A stretch of DNA of 64,000 nt from Treponema bryantii. Lineage in GTDB: Bacteria > Spirochaetota > Spirochaetia > Treponematales > Treponemataceae. The translations under genes were made by a program, and so were the position numbers. How positions within the stretch are numbered: the first letter of the stretch is position 1; every line of letters begins with the position of its first letter. Shown in pieces: positions 59,534 to 64,000 of the stretch. A model generated the notes under the pieces. That model was given only the letters and a program-made list of their open reading frames with translations. It ran no database searches and had not been told where the DNA came from. Location: the NCBI RefSeq assembly GCF_900111035.1, contig NZ_FOFU01000001.1:566558-630557 (forward strand), read 5' to 3'.

Positions 59534-60539
59534 TATTGAACCTCCCCTTAGCTGTTAATTTTTCTGCTGCTTCTTTTACATTCATCCAGCATGAAGCAAT
59601 ATGATTATCATTGATAAAGAGTTCCTCAGGAGGCTCTTCAAGACAAATCTTCATTGCATTCTTACAGCGTGTACAGAATGAACAGCCTTTTGGAAGATTC
59701 AAAAGATTGATTGGAGTACCGGAAATCGGCTCCAGCTTTTGATTCATATTAGTTGTATTTGGAATTGATTTTAAAAGACCTTTTGTATATTCGTGCTTAG
59801 AGTTGTAGAAGATTTCATCGGCAGTTCCGCGTTCACAAACCTTACCGCCGTACATTACGATAATATCATCACAAAGATTTGCAATAACACCAAGGTCGTG
59901 TGTTACTAGAATTACAGCCATTCCCATCTTTTTCTGAAGTTTCTGAATCTCTTCAAGAATCTGTGCCTGAATTGTTACGTCGAGGGCGGTAGTCGGTTCG
60001 TCGGCAATAAGAATGTCCGGCTCACAAGCTAAGGCCATAGCAATCATTACGCGCTGTCTCATACCGCCCGAAAGCTCAAACGGATACTGCTTGAGACGGC
60101 GCTCAGGCTCGTTAATTCCAACAAGCTCCAGCATCTCAATGGCACGGCTATTAAGTTCCGCACCGCGCTTGTCTGTATGAAGCTTAATAGCCTCTTTCAA
60201 CTGATTACCGATAGTAAATACCGGGTTCAGGCTTGTCATAGGATCCTGGAAAATAATCGAACAGCATTTACCTCTGAAGATCTTCATTTCATCAGAAGAA
60301 AATTTCAGAATATCCTTACCTTTATAAAAAACATTTCCGCTTTTTACATAACCGTTACCGGCAAGAATCTGCATAATAGAATAAGCCGTAACACTTTTTC
60401 CAGATCCAGACTCACCTACAATACCCAGAATCTCACCGGGATTCAAATCAAAAGAAATTCCGTTTACAGCCTGCACTTCACCCTTGTCGGTTGTAAAAGC
60501 TGTGTGTAAATCTTCTACTCTTAATAAAACATCGCTCAT
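59523..60539 (-). CDS. oppD: oligopeptide ABC transporter ATPase OppD
   Basis: A 338-residue ATPase with Walker A GESGSGKSVT (about 40-49), signature LSGGMRQRV, Walker B ILIADEPTTALD, switch VTHDLGV and the C-terminal cysteine-containing extension (LPKGCSFCTRCKNAMKIC). It partners OppF in the heterodimeric motor of a peptide importer, and its order in the operon (B-C-D-F-A) supports this. Confidence 0.88.
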   Translation of the reverse strand: MSDVLLRVEDLHTAFTTDKGEVQAVNGISFDLNPGEILGIVGESGSGKSVTAYSIMQILAGNGYVKSGNVFYKGKDILKFSSDEMKIFRGKCCSIIFQDPMTSLNPVFTIGNQLKEAIKLHTDKRGAELNSRAIEMLELVGINEPERRLKQYPFELSGGMRQRVMIAMALACEPDILIADEPTTALDVTIQAQILEEIQKLQKKMGMAVILVTHDLGVIANLCDDIIVMYGGKVCERGTADEIFYNSKHEYTKGLLKSIPNTTNMNQKLEPISGTPINLLNLPKGCSFCTRCKNAMKICLEEPPEELFINDNHIASCWMNVKEAAEKLTAKGRFNNER

Positions 60540-60549
60540 ACAATACCGC

Positions 60550-61626
60550 CTACTTTTTCAATTTAGGGTCAAAGGCATCACGCAGGCCATCACCTAAAAG
60601 ATTCAGACTTAAAACAATAAGACAAATCATAATTGCAGGGAATACAAGCTTGTACGGATAGCTCTGAAGACCACCACGTGCCGAGTTAGCAAGTGAACCA
60701 AGAGAAGGCATTGGAGCCTGTACACCAAGTCCTACGAAACTAAGATAGCTTTCTGTAAAGATTGCAGAAGGAATCTGAAGTGCTGTAGAAATGATAATAA
60801 CTGAAAGACAGTTAGGAATAATATGCTTACGGATTATGTGACCAGGCTTAGCTCCGATTGAACGAGCTGCCAGAATATATTCATTTTCTTTGATTGAAAG
60901 AATTTGAGCGCGGATAAGGCGTGCCATACCTACCCAGTAAAGAAGTCCGAATACAATGAAAAGTGAAACCATATTAGAACCCATTCCTGCAAGGAATGAA
61001 TCCGGCTTAAACTGAAGAACGTTAGAAAGAACAACTGAAAGAAGAATGATTACCAGCATATCCGGCAGCGAATAGATTATGTCGACGATTCGCATCATTA
61101 TGAGGTCGACCTTTCCTCCTGCATAACCGGAAATACTTCCGTAAATAATTCCAATTAAAAGAACGATAATGCTGGCAAAAAAGCCTACTACAAGAGAAAC
61201 TCTTGTTCCGTAAATTACACGGATAAAGTAGTCGCGGCACTGCTCATCTGTTCCAAAAATATGTGGAAAGCGGAAATTGCCCTTTTCAATATAAGCCTGT
61301 TCAGCTTTACTGTATTCAAATGGTCTTAGATTTTTTGCTCCCTTATCGCGTTTTCCTTCAACAGAAAGAATTTCTTCATAGCTGTAAGGTACGATATGTG
61401 GTGCAACTGTAATTGTTACAAAAATAAAAGCAAGAATAATTATACTTGCAACAGCAAGCGGATTCTTAAAGAGCTTTCTCATACCATCCTTAAAAAATGT
61501 TGTACTTTCGCTCATTACATCCTGCTGCTTTTTTTCTTCATCAGTAGCCTTCTCAAATTTCTTTAAATCAAGCTGAAGGCTCATAGCCATTTTTTCCGGT
61601 GTTTTATTTACATCAAAAGTAGTCAT
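60550..61626 (-). CDS. oppC: oligopeptide ABC transporter permease OppC
   Basis: A 358-residue inner-membrane protein with a cytoplasmic N-terminal extension (about 1-58), a first transmembrane helix (about 59-80), a periplasmic loop with HIFGTDEQCRDYFIRVIYGT, then five further helices and the EAA loop ARSIGAKPGHIIRKHIIPNC. The C-terminus LNLLGDGLRDAFDPKLKK is characteristic of OppC/DppC. Confidence 0.9.
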   Translation of the reverse strand: MTTFDVNKTPEKMAMSLQLDLKKFEKATDEEKKQQDVMSESTTFFKDGMRKLFKNPLAVASIIILAFIFVTITVAPHIVPYSYEEILSVEGKRDKGAKNLRPFEYSKAEQAYIEKGNFRFPHIFGTDEQCRDYFIRVIYGTRVSLVVGFFASIIVLLIGIIYGSISGYAGGKVDLIMMRIVDIIYSLPDMLVIILLSVVLSNVLQFKPDSFLAGMGSNMVSLFIVFGLLYWVGMARLIRAQILSIKENEYILAARSIGAKPGHIIRKHIIPNCLSVIIISTALQIPSAIFTESYLSFVGLGVQAPMPSLGSLANSARGGLQSYPYKLVFPAIMICLIVLSLNLLGDGLRDAFDPKLKK

Positions 61627-61640
61627 ATTACCTTCCTGCC

Positions 61641-62552
61641 TTATTCGTATTTAATTCTTGGATCTACTACCTTGTACAGCAGATCACAGATAACATTTGC
61701 GACAACCATGAGAGTGGCAAGGAAGATAGTTGTAGCCATAATCATTGTATAGTCACGGTTAGTGATTGCACTTACAAACTTTGAACCGATTCCACCAACT
61801 GTAAATACAGTTTCAACAACCATAGAGCCGGTAATGATGTATGCAATTTCCGGTCCTGCATAAGTGATGATTGGAAGTAGCGAGTTTCTGAGGGCGTGCT
61901 TAAAAATCACCTTATACTTAGAAACACCCTTTGCCTTTGCTGTACGGATATAATCCTGACTGAGTGCATCGAGCATACTTGTTTTAGCAAGTCGCGTTGT
62001 GTAAGCCATCGGATACGCTGCAAGAGCAATTACAGGCAGTAAATAGTTTGTATGTTCTGCTGACCATACCGGAATCCAACCGAGTTTAATACTGAAAACT
62101 AAAAGAAGTAAGGTTGCAAGAACGAAGCTTGGAACGGCTGTAAACAGAGTTGAAAAAAAGATGATTAAACGGTCAGGCCACTTATTGCGCATAAGGGCAG
62201 CAAGACTTCCAAAAATAGTTCCAAGAATAAGGGCAACTATTACAGCAGAAAGACCAAGTCTGCATGATACAGGGAAAGATTCACTGATGATTTCTTTAAT
62301 TTCCCTTCCATTTTTAAGACTTACACCAAAATCTCCGTGAAGAAGATTTTTCATGTACATAATAAACTGAACATAAAGTGGTTTATCAAGATTGTAGCGT
62401 GCATTCAAAGATGCAATTGTAGCCTCGCTTAAGGCCTTCTCTTTGTTGAAAGGTCCGCCAGGAATGGCATTCATCAAAGCAAAAGTAATAACACAGATAA
62501 AGAGAACGGTAAATAAAGCGAGGAGTATTCGTTTAAGAATATATTTCCACAT
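61641..62552 (-). CDS. oppB: oligopeptide ABC transporter permease OppB
   Basis: A 303-residue inner-membrane protein with six transmembrane helices, the N-terminal LNARYNLDKPLYVQFIMYMK loop, the EAA loop TAKAKGVSKYKVIFKHALRN and the family end VVDPRIKYE. It leads the opp operon. An AGGAT Shine-Dalgarno stands before the ATG, and the 113-base upstream gap is AT-rich and holds the likely promoter. Confidence 0.9.
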   Translation of the reverse strand: MWKYILKRILLALFTVLFICVITFALMNAIPGGPFNKEKALSEATIASLNARYNLDKPLYVQFIMYMKNLLHGDFGVSLKNGREIKEIISESFPVSCRLGLSAVIVALILGTIFGSLAALMRNKWPDRLIIFFSTLFTAVPSFVLATLLLLVFSIKLGWIPVWSAEHTNYLLPVIALAAYPMAYTTRLAKTSMLDALSQDYIRTAKAKGVSKYKVIFKHALRNSLLPIITYAGPEIAYIITGSMVVETVFTVGGIGSKFVSAITNRDYTMIMATTIFLATLMVVANVICDLLYKVVDPRIKYE

Positions 62553-62665
62553 AACTTTTATCCTATCGTATTTTGAGCATCCTTGTGATAGTACTACTAT
62601 TACGAAAAAAATAAAAGTATTTGTGAGAAAAAAATAATATTTTTTATGATGATAGGGAAACTACT

Positions 62666-64000
62666 CTAGTCTTCTACTTTTAATACTTCCCTTCGATACT
62701 TTGTACCAATCTCTGTGAGCTTGAATTTCTGGATTTTTCCTGAACCAGTCATTGGGAACTCGTCCATGAACATAACCAGCTGTGGCCACTTGAACTTTGA
62801 AAGCTTGTCACGGCAGAACTCAATAACATCCTGTTCAGTAAGAGTTTTTCCTTCATGGAGGATGATGAAGGCGCCGGTGATTTCACCATAGCGTTCACTC
62901 TTAACTGCAGCTACCTGAATGTCTTTAATTTCAGGCATCTGAATAAGGAACTCTTCAATTTCGCGAGGATAAATATTTTCACCACCGCGGATAATCATAT
63001 CTTTAATACGGCCGGTAATCCGGTAATTTCCGTTTTCATCCTTTACACCAAGGTCTCCGGAATGAAGATAGCCGTTAGCATCAATAGTTTCTGCTGTAGC
63101 TTCCGGCATTTTGTAATAACCTTTCATTACATTCCAGCCCTTACAGCACATTTCACCCTGCACTCCAACAGGACATTCCTTGCCGGTTTCTGGATCAAGA
63201 ACCTTTACATCAATACCTTCAAAAGCGTCACCTACAGTAGTAGCGCGAACTTCAAGGCTGTCATTCCAGTGGCTCTGTGTCATTCCAGGGCTTGTTTCTG
63301 TAAGACCATAAACCGAAGTAATTTCCGGCATATGCATTTCGTCATTTACGCGCTTCATCAGCTCTACAGGAACTCCAGAACCTGCCATAATACCTGTACG
63401 AAGCGAAGACAGATCAAACATGCTGAACATAGGATGGTTCAGTTCTGCAATGAACATGGTTGGAACGCCGTAAAGCGAAGTACACTTCTCTTTCTGAATA
63501 GAAGCAAGAGCTACAAGAGGGTCAAAGCTTTCGAGCAATACGTGGGTACCACCGTGAGTCAGACAAGCCATAACTCCAAGTACAATTCCAAAACAATGGA
63601 AAAGTGGTACTACAAGACAGAGTCGTTCATTTTCTGTATAGCGCATGCGTTCACCAATGATAAATCCGTCATTGATGATGTTGCGGCTTGTAAGCATAAC
63701 TCCCTTAGGGAAGCCTGTAGTGCCGGATGTATACTGCATGTTTACAACATCTTCCGGAGTAACTTCTGCTTCAATTTTATGAATGATTTCGATATCAACA
63801 TGTTGACCAAGAAGCAGGAGTTCAGGAGTTGAATAAAGTCCGCGGTATTTTTCAGGTCCCATGAATACAACATTTTTGAGGCATGGGAAACGGGCAGATT
63901 TAAGACAGCCGCGTTCATACTGGTCGAGTTCAGGAACAAGCTCCTTAATCATCTGAACATAGTTAGAATCTTTTACACCGTCTGTAAGACAAAGTGTAGT
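62666..64000 (-). CDS. AMP-dependent acyl-CoA ligase, 3' part
   Basis: The gene runs off the right edge; 445 codons are visible and the frame stays open to the last base. Motifs are [20 protein letters not shown] (P-loop), [29 protein letters not shown] followed by [20 protein letters not shown], and the C-terminal lysine in [14 protein letters not shown]. The pattern fits FadD-like fatty-acyl-CoA synthetases. It is the second acyl-CoA ligase in ten kilobases. An ATG at 63952 is internal, not the start. Confidence 0.92.
   Translation of the reverse strand, partial: TTLCLTDGVKDSNYVQMIKELVPELDQYERGCLKSARFPCLKNVVFMGPEKYRGLYSTPELLLLGQHVDIEIIHKIEAEVTPEDVVNMQYTSGTTGFPKGVMLTSRNIINDGFIIGERMRYTENERLCLVVPLFHCFGIVLGVMACLTHGGTHVLLESFDPLVALASIQKEKCTSLYGVPTMFIAELNHPMFSMFDLSSLRTGIMAGSGVPVELMKRVNDEMHMPEITSVYGLTETSPGMTQSHWNDSLEVRATTVGDAFEGIDVKVLDPETGKECPVGVQGEMCCKGWNVMKGYYKMPEATAETIDANGYLHSGDLGVKDENGNYRITGRIKDMIIRGGENIYPREIEEFLIQMPEIKDIQVAAVKSERYGEITGAFIILHEGKTLTEQDVIEFCRDKLSKFKWPQLVMFMDEFPMTGSGKIQKFKLTEIGTKYRREVLKVED

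Noticed and set aside
62855-63832. 325-codon plus-strand open frame across the acyl-CoA ligase
   Set aside because: Antisense to a gene with full family motifs; cysteine- and histidine-rich noise typical of a shadow frame.

Overview
The window reads as chromosomal DNA of a low-GC, host-associated spirochaete, most likely a Treponema of the gut or rumen type. This rests on recognising protein families and on style (AT-rich, many TTG starts, peptide and sugar ABC importers, PilZ proteins, short operons). No rRNA or tRNA gene is present to settle the taxonomy. I see no transposase, integrase or CRISPR array.

Region 1 (1-13.4 kb, mostly minus strand) is housekeeping: the start of a RluA-type pseudouridine synthase, a YggS-type PLP protein, rsmA, a ComEC-like membrane protein, a HEAT-like exported protein, a membrane-anchored PilZ protein, a CPBP protease, a Gld-type ABC exporter (DUF4340, GldF/GldG fusion, ATPase), tRNase Z, a decayed HD-GYP remnant and a MATE transporter. 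Region 2 (13.4-23.5 kb) has a MoxR/DUF58/DUF4129-like operon, an ATP-grasp enzyme, a DUF5718-like protein, a FemAB-like aminoacyltransferase, NadE and MetG.

Region 3 (23.6-41 kb) is an accessory defence island. After a Fic protein and an unrecognised gene, eleven minus-strand genes follow one another with tight spacing. In transcription order they are: a small HTH regulator, type I restriction-modification hsdR-hsdM-hsdS, a TIR-domain protein, a HEPN-like protein, an unknown pair (soluble plus membrane), a DUF262/DUF1524 (GmrSD-type) enzyme, a PD-(D/E)XK-like protein and a DUF2971 protein. A decayed copy of the hsdS 3' end lies on the far side of the TIR gene, so that gene is bracketed by direct repeats. 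Beyond the island come a DUF3800 gene preceded by a short promoter-to-terminator RNA unit, a second candidate small RNA, and a PadR/DUF2812 pair with a clear promoter and operator.

Region 4 (42.2-64 kb) is transport and acyl-CoA metabolism: a four-gene peptide importer with a permease-ATPase fusion, a four-gene sugar or glycerol-phosphate importer, a lipoprotein carboxylesterase, an acyl-CoA ligase behind an HTH-cupin regulator, a second oligopeptide operon (oppBCDF plus a binding protein), and the 3' part of another acyl-CoA ligase.

The most striking observations are these. (1) The binding protein at 56727-58481 appears circularly permuted: the segment that normally ends this family sits directly behind the signal peptide. 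(2) The hsdS 3'-end duplication brackets the TIR gene and supplies the ribosome-binding site for both following genes. (3) The two short RNA units flank the DUF3800 gene. (4) Several lead genes have a -10 box only 6-8 nt before the start codon and no Shine-Dalgarno sequence, suggesting leaderless mRNAs. (5) Several families of dispersed palindromes occur, some of them read through as protein.
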